Part shown: piece after piece, positions 43,237 to 51,929 of the stretch
Layout: each line of letters begins with the position of its first letter
Numbering within the stretch: position 1 is the first letter of the stretch
Origin: Flavobacterium sp. N2038
Lineage (GTDB): Bacteria > Bacteroidota > Bacteroidia > Flavobacteriales > Flavobacteriaceae
Assembly: GCF_025947185.1 (NCBI RefSeq)
Contig: NZ_CP110001.1
Span: 1,550,001-1,614,000 of the forward strand
DNA: 64,000 bases
Direction: 5' to 3'
Translations under genes and position numbers: made by a program
Notes under the pieces: model-generated
The model's input: only the letters and a program-made list of their open reading frames with translations
Told to the model about the DNA's origin: nothing
The model's database searches: none

Positions 43237-43803
43237 TTAAACTCTCAAAGAACCTCTAAAACCTCTTGCGGCATAATAAGATTCTGCACCATTGTGGTAA
43301 ACGAATACTCTTCCGTAACGATAATCACAGAATACAGCTCCGCCAAGTTTTCTAACATCTGCCGGTGTCAAGATCCAGCTTGAAGTTTTAGTGTCAAAAT
43401 TGCCAAGTTCTTGTAGTTTCTGGTATTGTTCTTCTGTCAGAATTTCAATGCCCATTTCTTCGGCCATATCAACAGCGCTGTTTTTAGGTTTGTGCTCTTT
43501 TCTTGCATCCAATGCCTGGCGATCATAACACAGACTTCGACGTGCTTTTGGACTTTCTGGTACACAATCAAAAAAAATAAATTCATTTGTGTTTTTATCA
43601 TAGTCTACAATATCCGGCTCACCTTCGGTTTTTTCCATTTGAAGAAGCGACCATAGTTTTTCCGGATTTGCATTTAATTTGGCTTCTACTTTTGTCCATT
43701 CAATATCTTTATGCCGCCCCATGTTTTTTTCAAAACGTGTTTGTAGAATGTTGATGATTTGACCTTGCTCTTCCTGCGAAAGTTTGTTTTTGCTATTTTT
43801 CAT
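43237..43803 (-). CDS. DUF4256 protein
   Basis: The 188-aa protein matches DUF4256: EPDIVDYDKNTNEFIFFDCVPESPKARRSLCYD, AVDMAEEMGIEILTEEQY and a C-terminal YHNGAESYYAARGFRGSLRV. No activity is known. It is the last gene of the ArsR-headed operon (18 bases after the AlkD-like gene). Confidence 0.88.
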   Translation of the reverse strand: MKNSKNKLSQEEQGQIINILQTRFEKNMGRHKDIEWTKVEAKLNANPEKLWSLLQMEKTEGEPDIVDYDKNTNEFIFFDCVPESPKARRSLCYDRQALDARKEHKPKNSAVDMAEEMGIEILTEEQYQKLQELGNFDTKTSSWILTPADVRKLGGAVFCDYRYGRVFVYHNGAESYYAARGFRGSLRV

Positions 43804-43821
43804 TTGATGATTTTTAAGGTT

Positions 43822-44490
43822 TTATTCTTGTCGGCGAACCATCTCGTTAATCCAGATTGGAGCAAAAGGAGAGGTGCAGCCTTTTGAGGTTGGGTAGTCT
43901 TTGTAAATGCCTAGTTTTTCTCCTATTGAAAGTGCTCTGCTTCTAAATTCAGGAAATTTAATTCCAATTTGTGCCAAAGTACTATTCATGGTCCATTGTA
44001 CTTCTGGTGCTGCATTGGGCATTTCGGTCTCAATGCGGTCAAGTAATCCCGATAAATCTAAAACTTCGGGATTTCGGGCGACACATCCGCTGGTGAGACT
44101 CCATGCCGCACGTCCATGCATAATATCATTTGAATGCATCCATTCTTGTCGCAAAGTTTCTCTAGCTGAATATTCTTTTAGTACATAAGAATAAAACCAA
44201 TCTGCAATGTGAACAAATTTTTCAGATGAAACCATCTTAGCAATTTGATCTTTTGAAAGTTTTTTGGGTTCGATAATCAATATAGCTAAAAAACGAGCAT
44301 CGACATTTTTGATATCCCAAAGTTCCAGTGCCAATTGGTGGTTGGTTTTTATCTTTTTTGCTAATGCGCGGATGTCGCCCATTTTAACACCAAATTGATT
44401 ATCACTGGAACCACGTTTTTTGTTTTGAGCCCGAATTTTTTCGTCACCCAGTGCTTCGAGTTGTTGTAATATGTCTTTTACTTCCATCAT
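43822..44490 (-). CDS. DNA alkylation repair protein, AlkD-like HEAT-repeat
   Basis: The 222-aa all-helical protein has the AlkD-like opening GVKMGDIRALAKKIKTNHQLALELWD and ...DWFYSYVLKEYSARETLRQEWMHSND. AlkD glycosylases remove bulky alkylated bases; this shorter subgroup is less studied. The start may be Met1 or Met2, adjacent codons. Confidence 0.8.
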   Translation of the reverse strand: MMEVKDILQQLEALGDEKIRAQNKKRGSSDNQFGVKMGDIRALAKKIKTNHQLALELWDIKNVDARFLAILIIEPKKLSKDQIAKMVSSEKFVHIADWFYSYVLKEYSARETLRQEWMHSNDIMHGRAAWSLTSGCVARNPEVLDLSGLLDRIETEMPNAAPEVQWTMNSTLAQIGIKFPEFRSRALSIGEKLGIYKDYPTSKGCTSPFAPIWINEMVRRQE

Positions 44491-44515
44491 AGCGGGATAT
44501 TAATGTAATAGAAAA

Positions 44516-45094
44516 TTAATCCTTAAGTCCTTTTCCCTCAAGGATGAGCGGAACAAGTTTTTCAACTCTGGCTTCGCGGGTTTTTGCTTGCTTAGGTTGA
44601 GAAAAATGCAATAAATAAGCTCTTTGGCGACCCGGAGTTAAAGCTTTGAAAGCTTTTTCAACATGGGGATTTTCATCTAATTTCTTTTGAAACTCTTCAG
44701 AAACCGGAAAATCTGATGTTTTTTTCAGGATAACTTTCAGACCAGCTTTTTCAATCTCAATTGCCTGATAAATATATGTTTTTAAAATTGTATTTAAATC
44801 GATAACCTCCTTAAGGTTCGTAAATCGAATTTGACGGGCTGCCTGTACGTTGTCACTTTGCTGAATTAAAATTCCGTCTGTATCTTTAAGTAATGCACCT
44901 TTAAAAAATAAGAAAGCGCAATAATCCTTAAAGGCGTGAATTAAAACAATGTTGCTGCCCTGGTAAGTATAACAGGGAGTGCCCCATTTTAATTCCTCAG
45001 TGAGCTGGCAATCCAAAGCGATTTTTCGCAGTTGTTCCAGTTCTTTCTGCCATTTTTGGGTTTCATCAAAGAAAAAATCGACTGTTGGATTCAT
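44516..45094 (-). CDS. DUF1801 + YdeI/OmpD-associated protein
   Basis: The 192-aa protein has an N-terminal DUF1801 domain (ELKWGTPCYTYQGSNIVLIHAFKDYCAFLFFKGALLKD) and a C-terminal OmdA-type helix pair (KALTPGRQRAYLLHFSQPKQAKTREARVEK). Function is unknown; the family often stands in ArsR-SRPBCC operons, as here. Confidence 0.88.
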   Translation of the reverse strand: MNPTVDFFFDETQKWQKELEQLRKIALDCQLTEELKWGTPCYTYQGSNIVLIHAFKDYCAFLFFKGALLKDTDGILIQQSDNVQAARQIRFTNLKEVIDLNTILKTYIYQAIEIEKAGLKVILKKTSDFPVSEEFQKKLDENPHVEKAFKALTPGRQRAYLLHFSQPKQAKTREARVEKLVPLILEGKGLKD

Positions 45095-45112
45095 TGTTAT
45101 AATTTTTAAAGT

Positions 45113-45490
45113 TTAGATGGTGACAACTTTTCTTTCAGCCGGTCTGAAATACCATGAAAGAATAGTCAGGATTATTAAAAGTATGGGGCCAAAGTAGTCT
45201 TTTGCGCCATCGCCATTTGCAAAATGCGAAAATACTGCACCTGACATTGCAAAGAAAAAACCGGCATAAGCCCATTCTTTCAAAACGGGAAACTTTGGAA
45301 TAAGAACCGCTATAACACCCAATAATTTCCAAAGACCTAATAAAGTTAGTAAATAAATCGGATAACCCAAATGTGCTATTCGGTCGGTTTCGTCTTTGTT
45401 TTGCAATAATTGTACAATTCCGGTTGCTGTCATTCCTAATGAAAGCCATAGTGTAGTAACCCAATAAATAATTTTGTTTCTCTTTGTCAT
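45113..45490 (-). CDS. DoxX-like four-helix membrane protein
   Basis: The 125-aa protein has four hydrophobic helices with HLGYPIYLLTLLGLWKLLGVIAVLIPKFP in the middle, the DoxX-like family pattern. Relatives take part in membrane redox or thiol balance, but this one is not assigned. It lies 6 bases after the SRPBCC gene. Confidence 0.85.
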   Translation of the reverse strand: MTKRNKIIYWVTTLWLSLGMTATGIVQLLQNKDETDRIAHLGYPIYLLTLLGLWKLLGVIAVLIPKFPVLKEWAYAGFFFAMSGAVFSHFANGDGAKDYFGPILLIILTILSWYFRPAERKVVTI

Positions 45491-45496
45491 GATGGT

Positions 45497-45964
45497 TTAT
45501 TTAAGATTAGTAAAAATTTCCTGCAAACGATTATGTGCCATATTAAGTCCTTGTTTAAACGGAAGCTGAAGCATCTGATCTCTAAGGGCAGTTGATTTAT
45601 ATACAATATGCATAGTCAATTTGCTTGTTGTATCACTTTGTTTTTCAAATTCCAGAAATTCTAACTGAACAGTAAAAGGAGAGTTTTCCATTTCGAATGT
45701 TCTCGTGATTTTTTGGTTTGGTATAAATTCATGTATAACACCATTTGCCTGAAATACGACATTTCCTTTTGTATCACTGGTTTCAAATCGGTAACCGCCA
45801 TATTTTTTATTTTCAAGTTTTAAAACCTTTGTTCCCATCCATTGTTCAACAATCTCTGGTTCTATATAGGCTTTAAAAAGTAATTCGACAGGTAAATCAA
45901 AGTCTCGGGTAATTAGGAGTTCTTGTTTGCCGTCCTGAGCGCTTATTTTTGTTTTCAGTTCCAT
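45497..45964 (-). CDS. SRPBCC (AHSA1-type) domain protein
   Basis: The 155-aa protein has the AHSA1 layout: ELLITRDFDLPVELLFKAYIEPEIVEQWMG, GGYRFE and ...FKQGLNMAHNRLQEIFT. The fold binds hydrophobic ligands. It lies 6 bases after the ArsR regulator and is the usual second gene of this operon type. Confidence 0.9.
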   Translation of the reverse strand: MELKTKISAQDGKQELLITRDFDLPVELLFKAYIEPEIVEQWMGTKVLKLENKKYGGYRFETSDTKGNVVFQANGVIHEFIPNQKITRTFEMENSPFTVQLEFLEFEKQSDTTSKLTMHIVYKSTALRDQMLQLPFKQGLNMAHNRLQEIFTNLK

Positions 45965-45970
45965 GTTAGT

Positions 45971-46294
45971 TTAATTTTCTGGTTTATAGTTTTTCATTAT
46001 AGTTTCAAGTTTATTAAATCTCTCGTCCCACATTTTTCGGAACGGTTCGATAAATTCTGCTACTTCCCGCATTCTTTCTGCATTGATTGTGTAATGAACT
46101 TCACGACCATTTTGCGTTTGCTGGAGTAGTTCACATTCTGTCAGGATCTTTAAATGTTTGGAAACTGTAGGACGTGCGGTGTCAAAATTGGAGGCTATCG
46201 CTCCCGCTGTCATGGAGTGCGAAGTCACCAAAAGTAATATAGCTCTTCTGGTTGGATCGGCTATGGCCTGAAATACATCTCTTCTTAAATTCAT
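45971..46294 (-). CDS. ArsR-family transcriptional repressor
   Basis: The 107-aa winged-helix protein ([30 protein letters not shown]...[17 protein letters not shown]) lacks metal-binding cysteine pairs, so it is not an arsenic sensor but the SdpR-like type found with AHSA1 genes. It probably represses its own six-gene operon at the operator at 46315-46345. Confidence 0.9.
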   Translation of the reverse strand: MNLRRDVFQAIADPTRRAILLLVTSHSMTAGAIASNFDTARPTVSKHLKILTECELLQQTQNGREVHYTINAERMREVAEFIEPFRKMWDERFNKLETIMKNYKPEN

Positions 46295-46314
46295 TTTGTG
46301 AAGTTATTTGACTA

Positions 46315-46345
46315 CAAATATATGTGTAGTTATTTAGCTACGCAA
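46315..46345 (-). promoter_or_regulatory. ArsR operon promoter (TTG-N20-TATATTTG) with inverted-repeat operator
   Basis: On the minus strand, TTG (46345-46343), 20 bases and TATATTTG (46322-46315) make a consensus promoter. GTAGTTATTTAGCTAC (46327-46342) fills the spacer, and a related AGTTATTTGACTAC half-copy overlaps the start site, as expected for ArsR self-repression. Confidence 0.75.
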
Positions 46346-46568
46346 ATATTTTGATGTATTTATTTTGTAAATAATTGAAAATGTGGTTTTAATGATGAGT
46401 GTTAGTAAGGTTTAGACTTTGAATTTATTGGGATTTATGAAGGAAACAAAAATTATTGCCTTTGAGAAAATATTTTAAACGGCTTTGTTTTACTTTTAGC
46501 AAAAAAAGACAAGACTTGTAAAAGAAGTTTTGAGTTTTGCTTATAGGAGTTAAATAGTTAAAGAAAGT

Positions 46569-47213
46569 ATGGTTGAAAATATTGCTATCCCGGACGTATT
46601 GCAAGAAGCGCTTGGAAATGAAAAAATTGAATTTTTTGTAAAAGCCAAAAAAGACCAGCCAATCAGGAATTGTTGGTCGGTTATTGGTTTTGGTGTTTGC
46701 TGGATTCTGGTTATTTGTTTGATATTTTTAGGTTTTGTTTGGGAATTGTTTAGTGGAGAATGTACTACAATTTCGATTGATGGAATTCCAACTGAAGTTT
46801 GTCGTGATGATTTGTCTCCATTGAAAAGTTTGTTTATTTATTTTGGTGTTTTTCTATTGCCGGGAATTATAGTTGGTTCGCTGGGTTTTTTAGGACTGTT
46901 TAAATCAGGCGGATATTACATTGGAACCGAAAGCAGGCTAATTCGTTATAGCTGGAAAGAAGTAAAATCGTTTCCCTGGGAAGATTTTACTGATGATATT
47001 GAAGTATTTGGAACGGAACAGGACGGCAATATAATTTTTAAATTAAAAACCGGAGTTTATGTTACCCGTAATCACAAAAAAGTATTGTCTAATACAAAGC
47101 TAAATCTTGGAAGTATTATGTATGCTTTTGAAATTGAGAAATATTGTAGAAATAGGATCACGAAGCTTGCAGAAGTGGAGAATTCGTTGCAAAACGACAA
47201 TGTGTTGAATTGA
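46569..47213 (+). CDS. Two-helix membrane protein with PH-like domain
   Basis: The 214-aa protein has membrane helices at about 34-58 and 88-112, two Cys in the loop between them (GECTTIS...EVCRDD, possible disulfide) and a C-terminal bacterial PH-like part (YYIGTESRLIRYSWKEVKSFPWEDFTDDIEV). Function is unknown. It is monocistronic with a terminator. Confidence 0.75.
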   Translation: MVENIAIPDVLQEALGNEKIEFFVKAKKDQPIRNCWSVIGFGVCWILVICLIFLGFVWELFSGECTTISIDGIPTEVCRDDLSPLKSLFIYFGVFLLPGIIVGSLGFLGLFKSGGYYIGTESRLIRYSWKEVKSFPWEDFTDDIEVFGTEQDGNIIFKLKTGVYVTRNHKKVLSNTKLNLGSIMYAFEIEKYCRNRITKLAEVENSLQNDNVLN

Positions 47214-47234
47214 TTCGGGCATAATGTAAACTAG

Positions 47235-47263
47235 AAAACCTATTTCATAATGAAATAGGTTTT
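47235..47263 (+). terminator. Terminator
   Basis: AAAACCTATTTCA pairs with TGAAATAGGTTTT around 3 bases and is followed by T-rich sequence. Confidence 0.9.
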
Positions 47264-47355
47264 TTACTTTTAAGCTTTATTGCAAAGAATTCGAGTATTC
47301 TGTGAAGTTATTGGCAGATTTTAAGTGAAGTACAGCTGTATTTTTAAAGCTTTTA

Positions 47356-48501
47356 TCAGTCGTACTTGTCCTTCTGTCTAAATTTATCAGTTAGATTATT
47401 TACAGTCAAAAAATCATAACCAATGTCAATAGTTTTGTCTTTGTATTTAAAATACCTTCCGTCTGTATAAATTGTTTCTTTTTTGTCTTGATCGTTCCAA
47501 AATCCAATTGTGTATTTGTTTTCGAATTTATAAGCTGTTTCTTTTCCTTTAAATATTTCTGTAAAAAGATAAAAACTTTCAGATTTAGAGAGATCACAAA
47601 TTTGATTTCCTTTCGTAAAACTTATTCGCCACATGGAGAGTAAAGGTTTTTCAGCTTTTAATGGGGTCAGTTTTACTTGTTGGTATAAATATCTAACAGG
47701 TGTATAAGCCCAAATTAATTCAACCGGAGATACTCCTCCATAATCACTGATGGATTTTACTATTTTATTGTTTTTAATAAATGTTATAGTGATCGTCTCG
47801 TCATCTGTCCAGCTTCCGTGATAATCATCTTCTAGTTTTTTTATGTTAGCTTTTTTAAAACTAGTTTGAATTTTTTGATATTCATTTTTTGAAATCTTAG
47901 ATTTGAAAAATCCATTTTGAGTATTATAATATTGTCCATAAAATAAGACATTACCATTATTATCAATGCTTATACTTGAGACTGGACAAGAACCGTAGCA
48001 GCCGGAAGACGAAACTATAATTTTGTCATAGTTTTCATTTGAATTGATTTTGGGTTCTGTTCTTGCGTATTTTGCAAAGATGCTGTCGTCTACTTTTATC
48101 GTTAATGTGTCTCCGATAATTGAATGTATTTTTTGATTTTCCCAAGTTTTAGTTTCTAAATCAAAAATTTTTAAGCTGTCATTTTCAATTTTGTATTTAG
48201 TTTCAGTTCCTAAAAAAAAGATCTTTCTGTCTTCTCTTTCGGTTGCTTTGATTCTTTTGAAATATCCAAATTTGTTTTCACACAAATTGTTTTCTGAAAA
48301 GACAAATCCTTTTATGTGGTTGCCAAAAGGCCATGGTGGTGGGATTATAACATCATTGCTTTTTTTGGGCTTTCTTTGATCTTCAGTTTTGATATACTTC
48401 CATTCACCAAGTATGGTTTTAGTCAATTGCTTGTCGTTATTTTTTTGACAAGAGTATAAAATGAGAATAGTTAAAACGTAAAGTAAAATTTTGTGCTTCA
48501 T
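47356..48501 (-). CDS. Lipoprotein with DUF6438-like domain
   Basis: The 381-aa protein has a lipobox ending at Cys18 (LYSC). A central domain with IVSSSGCYGSCPVSSISIDNNGNVLFYG, then YHGSWTDDETITI and SDYGGVSPVELI, matches DUF6438 (GCxGxCP motif). The flanking parts are beta-rich (an N-terminal lipocalin-like GEWKYIKTED). The ATG at 48501 is chosen because an upstream frame adds 29 residues before the signal peptide. Function is unknown. Confidence 0.8.
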   Translation of the reverse strand: MKHKILLYVLTILILYSCQKNNDKQLTKTILGEWKYIKTEDQRKPKKSNDVIIPPPWPFGNHIKGFVFSENNLCENKFGYFKRIKATEREDRKIFFLGTETKYKIENDSLKIFDLETKTWENQKIHSIIGDTLTIKVDDSIFAKYARTEPKINSNENYDKIIVSSSGCYGSCPVSSISIDNNGNVLFYGQYYNTQNGFFKSKISKNEYQKIQTSFKKANIKKLEDDYHGSWTDDETITITFIKNNKIVKSISDYGGVSPVELIWAYTPVRYLYQQVKLTPLKAEKPLLSMWRISFTKGNQICDLSKSESFYLFTEIFKGKETAYKFENKYTIGFWNDQDKKETIYTDGRYFKYKDKTIDIGYDFLTVNNLTDKFRQKDKYD

Positions 48502-48616
48502 AAATTTATTTCTAACGTTAATTATTGTAGTAGCTTTTTGTTTACAGTTTTGTAAATATAAATGATTTTTGAAGCAATATGAGAACATAATGTGTGCTCT
48601 AGTTGATTTAAAATGA

Positions 48617-48654
48617 AAAAGCGGAAACCTTTATGAATAGAGACTTCCGCTTTT
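48617..48654 (-). terminator. Hairpin downstream of the decayed tRNA
   Basis: AAAAGCGGAA (48617-48626) pairs with TTCCGCTTTT (48645-48654). It corresponds in place to the terminator after the intact tRNA-Leu at 51651-51674. Confidence 0.7.
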
Positions 48655-48655
48655 A

Positions 48656-48739
48656 TGGCCATGCTGGAATTTGAATACTAAGTCCTTGTGAGTAGTACTA
48701 TTTCTTCAAAATGGGATTCTGCCGTTTCTTTACATGAGC
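48656..48739 (-). pseudogene. Decayed tRNA-Leu
   Basis: Aligned by eye with the intact tRNA-Leu(GAG) at 51691-51773, this 84-base stretch agrees at roughly two thirds of positions, in blocks such as GGAATTTGAA/GGGATTTGAA and GCCGTTTCTTTACATG/ACCGTTTCTCCACGTG on the plus strand. Acceptor, T and anticodon stems no longer pair, and the anticodon loop would read GAA. It stands in the same place relative to a tRNA-Lys as the intact gene does, so it is a remnant of a duplicated tRNA cluster. Confidence 0.75.
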
Positions 48740-48748
48740 TAAAAAGAA

Positions 48749-48780
48749 AAAAGGTCAAGTAAATTAATACTTGACCTTTT
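48749..48780 (-). terminator. Perfect hairpin between tRNA-Lys and decayed tRNA-Leu
   Basis: AAAAGGTCAAGTA pairs with TACTTGACCTTTT. On the minus strand it follows the tRNA-Lys and is followed by T-rich sequence, so it probably ends transcription before the decayed tRNA. The counterpart at the intact cluster (51786-51814) has an imperfect stem. Confidence 0.8.
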
Positions 48781-48781
48781 G

Positions 48782-48854
48782 TGACCCGACTGGGGCTCGA
48801 ACCCAGGACCCCATCATTAAAAGTGATGTGCTCTACCGACTGAGCTATCGAGTC
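48782..48854 (-). tRNA. tRNA-Lys(TTT), copy 1
   Basis: The 73-base tRNA has acceptor GACTCGA/TCGGGTC, D-arm AGCTCAGTCGGTAGAGC, anticodon loop CTTTTAA (anticodon TTT) and TTCGAGC in the T loop. It is identical to the two copies at 51817 and 51930. A TATATTTG -7 box is 22 bases upstream (48877-48884), but no TTG is at the -33 position. Confidence 0.97.
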
Positions 48855-49155
48855 ATTGTTTTCTCTAATGAGGGTGCAAATATAAGTACTTTATTTAGCT
48901 TGTAAAGCCTTTTTTTGAGGTTTTTTTTGAATAAATTATAAAAGTCTATTTTACAATAGGATAGATTGGTTGTTTTTTTTATACTGATCCTGTTAATGCA
49001 GGAATCGGGTCTTTTATTGGAAGGTTTAACAGGATTAATAAGAGATAGATGTTTTTGATTTTGCAAATAATATAGTTTCCAATCTATTTTTTACGATATA
49101 AGAATCATTTGTAAGTGTTGCATAAAATCGCTTAAGAGTATGTTGGCTTTGTTCT

Positions 49156-50115
49156 TTATTGTATCGTCATTATTTTTTCAGCTTTGTCGTTCCAAAGTAT
49201 TACATTTTGCTCCACGCTTGATGTAATAATTCTGTTCCCTTCCTTATTCCAGGAAACGCCCCATAAATAATCTTTAGAGTTTCCTTCTAAGATAAGATTG
49301 CCTTTAACGTCGAAAATTCTTAATGCATCACTTGCTGTTGCTAATCTGCTTCCTTTTGGATTCCAGGTTAAATTTCTGTATTCACCTTTGCTAATATCAA
49401 TTGACCTTAAAAGTTCAGCTTTCTCATTCCAATATTGAAGTAATGATTTATCTTGTCTGTCGCCATAGTCGCCTGTTACAAAAAACGAACCTGATTTGTG
49501 CCAGGTAACACTCAACAGCATCACTTCTTCTGTTCTGTGTTTAATTGATTTTATCAAATTACCCTGAATGTCAAACAACCGTATTTTGTCTGAAACTGTT
49601 ATCATTATATTTTTTTTGGGATGCCAATCAACAGCGGTAATTCCTTTGCTGTTTTCATTCTTAAAACGCCTTATTAAATTACCTTTTGGATCGTAAATCA
49701 ATACTTGTCCGTTATTGTCAGCAACAACTAAATACTCCCCTGTATAATTCCAGTCTATTCCTCTTGCGCCATCGGGAGAGATTCCGTTCAATTCAATTTT
49801 TTCATTGGTATCCAAATTTATAATGCATGATTTATCTTCCGATAGTTGGGTTGCAACTGCAATACTATTTTTTGATGGATGCCATTTTATGCGAGTTATT
49901 GTACTTTTTATTGGGAATGATTTGTATAATTTAAAATTCTTTTCATTATAAATTTTCAAAGTGTCTAAGTTTCCTCCAATAGCTATGAATTTCCCATCAG
50001 AACTCCAATCGGTAGTCCAAAGGATTTTTTTACTAATAGTATCTTGTGCAAAAAGTTGATTATTGAGTATTATTAGTAGAGTTATGCATTTAAGGAGCTC
50101 ATTTTTTATTTTCAT
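49156..50115 (-). CDS. Secreted WD40-repeat beta-propeller protein
   Basis: The 319-aa protein has a signal peptide ending LFAQ and about seven WD40-like blades (TTDWSSDGKFIAIGG, IKWHPSKNSIAVAT, IDWNYTGEYLVVAD, VDWHPKKNIMITVS, VTWHKSGSFFVTGD, LTWNPKGSRLATAS, VSWNKEGNRIITSS). It is probably periplasmic and binds another protein; no partner is evident. A WD40 protein with a signal peptide is uncommon in bacteria. Confidence 0.88.
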   Translation of the reverse strand: MKIKNELLKCITLLIILNNQLFAQDTISKKILWTTDWSSDGKFIAIGGNLDTLKIYNEKNFKLYKSFPIKSTITRIKWHPSKNSIAVATQLSEDKSCIINLDTNEKIELNGISPDGARGIDWNYTGEYLVVADNNGQVLIYDPKGNLIRRFKNENSKGITAVDWHPKKNIMITVSDKIRLFDIQGNLIKSIKHRTEEVMLLSVTWHKSGSFFVTGDYGDRQDKSLLQYWNEKAELLRSIDISKGEYRNLTWNPKGSRLATASDALRIFDVKGNLILEGNSKDYLWGVSWNKEGNRIITSSVEQNVILWNDKAEKIMTIQ

Positions 50116-50153
50116 AAATACCTGTTTTTATTTTCAGTTCGTCTTTAAAAATA

Positions 50154-50567
50154 TTATGCTTTTTTGTTGTTTTCTTTATCGAATAGTAAATAATCTAAAC
50201 TCCATTTTCCTGGTCCAATAAAAAAGAATAAAGCAAAATGCAGAGCAAATAAAAAAGGAAGTTCTCCATTAAAAATATCGCCCTCACTCATGGTATAAAT
50301 AACACCTGCCATTACAGTAATTAATAGTGGTGTAATAAATTTAGTAAAAAGACCTGCGGCTAATAATATTGATCCTATAAACTCAATAATTTTGGCAGCA
50401 TACGCGAAAAAAACGGGAAACGGAAAATTTATTTCCTTTAGAAATTTAATGAGTATATGTATATCAAACAATTCTAGAGAATGTCTGAATATATAAAAAG
50501 CTACTGCTATTCGGATAATAAAAATACCATTATCCCAAGTTCCATTTGAAGTAAATATTTTTGTCAT
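50154..50567 (-). CDS. DoxX-family membrane protein
   Basis: The 137-aa protein has four hydrophobic helices and the DoxX features IRIAVAFYIFRHSLELFD and AKIIEFIGSILLAAGLFTKFITPLL. The ATG at 50567 is used; the upstream frame begins with TTG and adds 12 residues unlike the family. It lies 38 bases before the WD40 gene on the same strand, so an operon is possible. Confidence 0.82.
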   Translation of the reverse strand: MTKIFTSNGTWDNGIFIIRIAVAFYIFRHSLELFDIHILIKFLKEINFPFPVFFAYAAKIIEFIGSILLAAGLFTKFITPLLITVMAGVIYTMSEGDIFNGELPFLFALHFALFFFIGPGKWSLDYLLFDKENNKKA

Positions 50568-50704
50568 GACTGTATTGTTTTGTTCTGGCAAACCTACAGT
50601 CAATTTGTAAATACAGTAGAATGTATAATGTAAAAGAAATGTAAAAAAAGTAAATTTTTATTAAATCTATTTTTATTAAGCTTCAAAAAAAATACTTTTG
50701 AATC

Positions 50705-51577
50705 ATGAAACAAAAATACCTATTTACCTTATTTATACCGGTACTGGTTTTATTAATAATTTTTATTTATCCGGCCTTTCTGCAAGAATCATATGTTGAG
50801 AATCCAAGAAACGAAATACTACTAAGAAAAATTGGTCATGAATTACTGAATAGCTCTAAGGATAGCATTTCTAAAGTAATGCCGATAAAAATTTTATCAG
50901 CAAATGAGTTTCAAATTAATTTTGAAAATGAGTTTTCTTTTGTGCCAGATTCACTGGTAACAATTGTTCAGAGAAATATTAAGAAAAGTACCTTTCCAAG
51001 TGAATATTCTGTAAATGTATTTAAATGCTCAAGTAAGGAAATTATCTATAGTTTTTTAATATCATTAGATAATAAAGAAAATATAATTCCATGTATTGGA
51101 AGAAGCATACCTAATAATTGCTACAATATTGCTATTAAGTTTGCTTCAAATGAAAATGCTTTTTTAAACAATAAATCTACCTTTTTTGTTATTGTAATTT
51201 TAGTTTTATCTGCTTTGCTTTGGTACCTATTTAACAGAAAAAAAGAAAAAGTAATTCCTAAAAAAGAGTCTGCTAAAAATATTCAAATTGGAAAATATAT
51301 TTTTTACTACGAACAACATTACGTTGATTATGAAGGTGTAAAAGTTTTATTAACGTCAAAAGAGTCAAAATTGCTGCATATTTTTTTCTCATCTCCCAAT
51401 AAAATTATCGAAAGAAACATACTGCAGAAAGAAGTATGGACAAATGAGGGTATAATAGTTACAAGAAGTTTGGATATGTTTGTTTCAAAACTTCGTAAGA
51501 AACTGGATAAAGATCCGTTAGTAAATATTGTTAATATCCATGGCATTGGATATAAATTGGAGATTGTTAATTATTAA
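50705..51577 (+). CDS. Membrane-anchored winged-helix regulator (OmpR-type DNA-binding domain at C-terminus)
   Basis: The 290-aa protein has an N-terminal membrane helix (about 5-27), an extracytoplasmic region with three cysteines, a second helix (about 158-176) and a C-terminal trans_reg_C winged helix (about 195-290: LTSKESKLLHIFFSSPNKIIERNILQKEVW...RSLDMFVSKLRKKL...IVNIHGIGYKL). This is a one-component regulator that could sense the periplasm and bind DNA from the membrane, like ToxR/CadC but with the order of domains reversed. The target is unknown. Confidence 0.85.
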   Translation: MKQKYLFTLFIPVLVLLIIFIYPAFLQESYVENPRNEILLRKIGHELLNSSKDSISKVMPIKILSANEFQINFENEFSFVPDSLVTIVQRNIKKSTFPSEYSVNVFKCSSKEIIYSFLISLDNKENIIPCIGRSIPNNCYNIAIKFASNENAFLNNKSTFFVIVILVLSALLWYLFNRKKEKVIPKKESAKNIQIGKYIFYYEQHYVDYEGVKVLLTSKESKLLHIFFSSPNKIIERNILQKEVWTNEGIIVTRSLDMFVSKLRKKLDKDPLVNIVNIHGIGYKLEIVNY

Positions 51578-51650
51578 AGCAATTTGCAGTAGTTGATTTA
51601 ACGTTCTTAAAACCACAAAATATCAGTATGATTTTCGAATCATAAAAAAA

Positions 51651-51674
51651 GCCTGAGAATCCAGATTCTCAGGC
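51651..51674. terminator. Terminator between regulator and tRNA-Leu (both directions)
   Basis: GCCTGAGAAT pairs with ATTCTCAGGC around CCAG. It has A7 before and a T-rich tail after, and can end the plus-strand regulator and the minus-strand tRNA operon. Confidence 0.92.
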
Positions 51675-51690
51675 TTTTCCTTTTTTAATG

Positions 51691-51773
51691 TGACCACGGT
51701 GGGATTTGAACCCACACGCCCTTACGAGCACCACCCCCTCAAGATGGCAAGTCTACCGTTTCTCCACGTGGCC
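51691..51773 (-). tRNA. tRNA-Leu(GAG)
   Basis: The 83-base class II tRNA has acceptor GGCCACG/CGTGGTC, anticodon loop CTTGAGG (anticodon GAG), a long variable arm and TTCAAAT in the T loop. It lies downstream of two tRNA-Lys in the same orientation. Confidence 0.96.
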
Positions 51774-51785
51774 AAAAATGAAAAA

Positions 51786-51814
51786 AGGTCGAGTAAAATA
51801 AATTACCCGACCTT
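51786..51814 (-). terminator. Imperfect hairpin between tRNA-Lys and tRNA-Leu
   Basis: AGGTCG-GTAA pairs with TTAC-CGACCT with one mismatch. A T-run follows on the minus strand just before tRNA-Leu. It may be a partial terminator or a processing signal. Confidence 0.55.
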
Positions 51815-51816
51815 TG

Positions 51817-51889
51817 TGACCCGACTGGGGCTCGAACCCAGGACCCCATCATTAAAAGTGATGTGCTCTACCGACTGAGCTATCGAGTC
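51817..51889 (-). tRNA. tRNA-Lys(TTT), copy 2
   Basis: Identical over 73 bases to the copies at 48782 and 51930, including anticodon loop CTTTTAA. Confidence 0.97.
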
Positions 51890-51929
51890 ATTGCTTTCAA
51901 GAAACTTATTTTGTTAATCACAAATTTTG

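Noticed and set aside
48845..49066. 73-aa minus-strand frame ending in tRNA-Lys
   Set aside because: Its end lies in the tRNA and promoter and the rest has no protein-like pattern.
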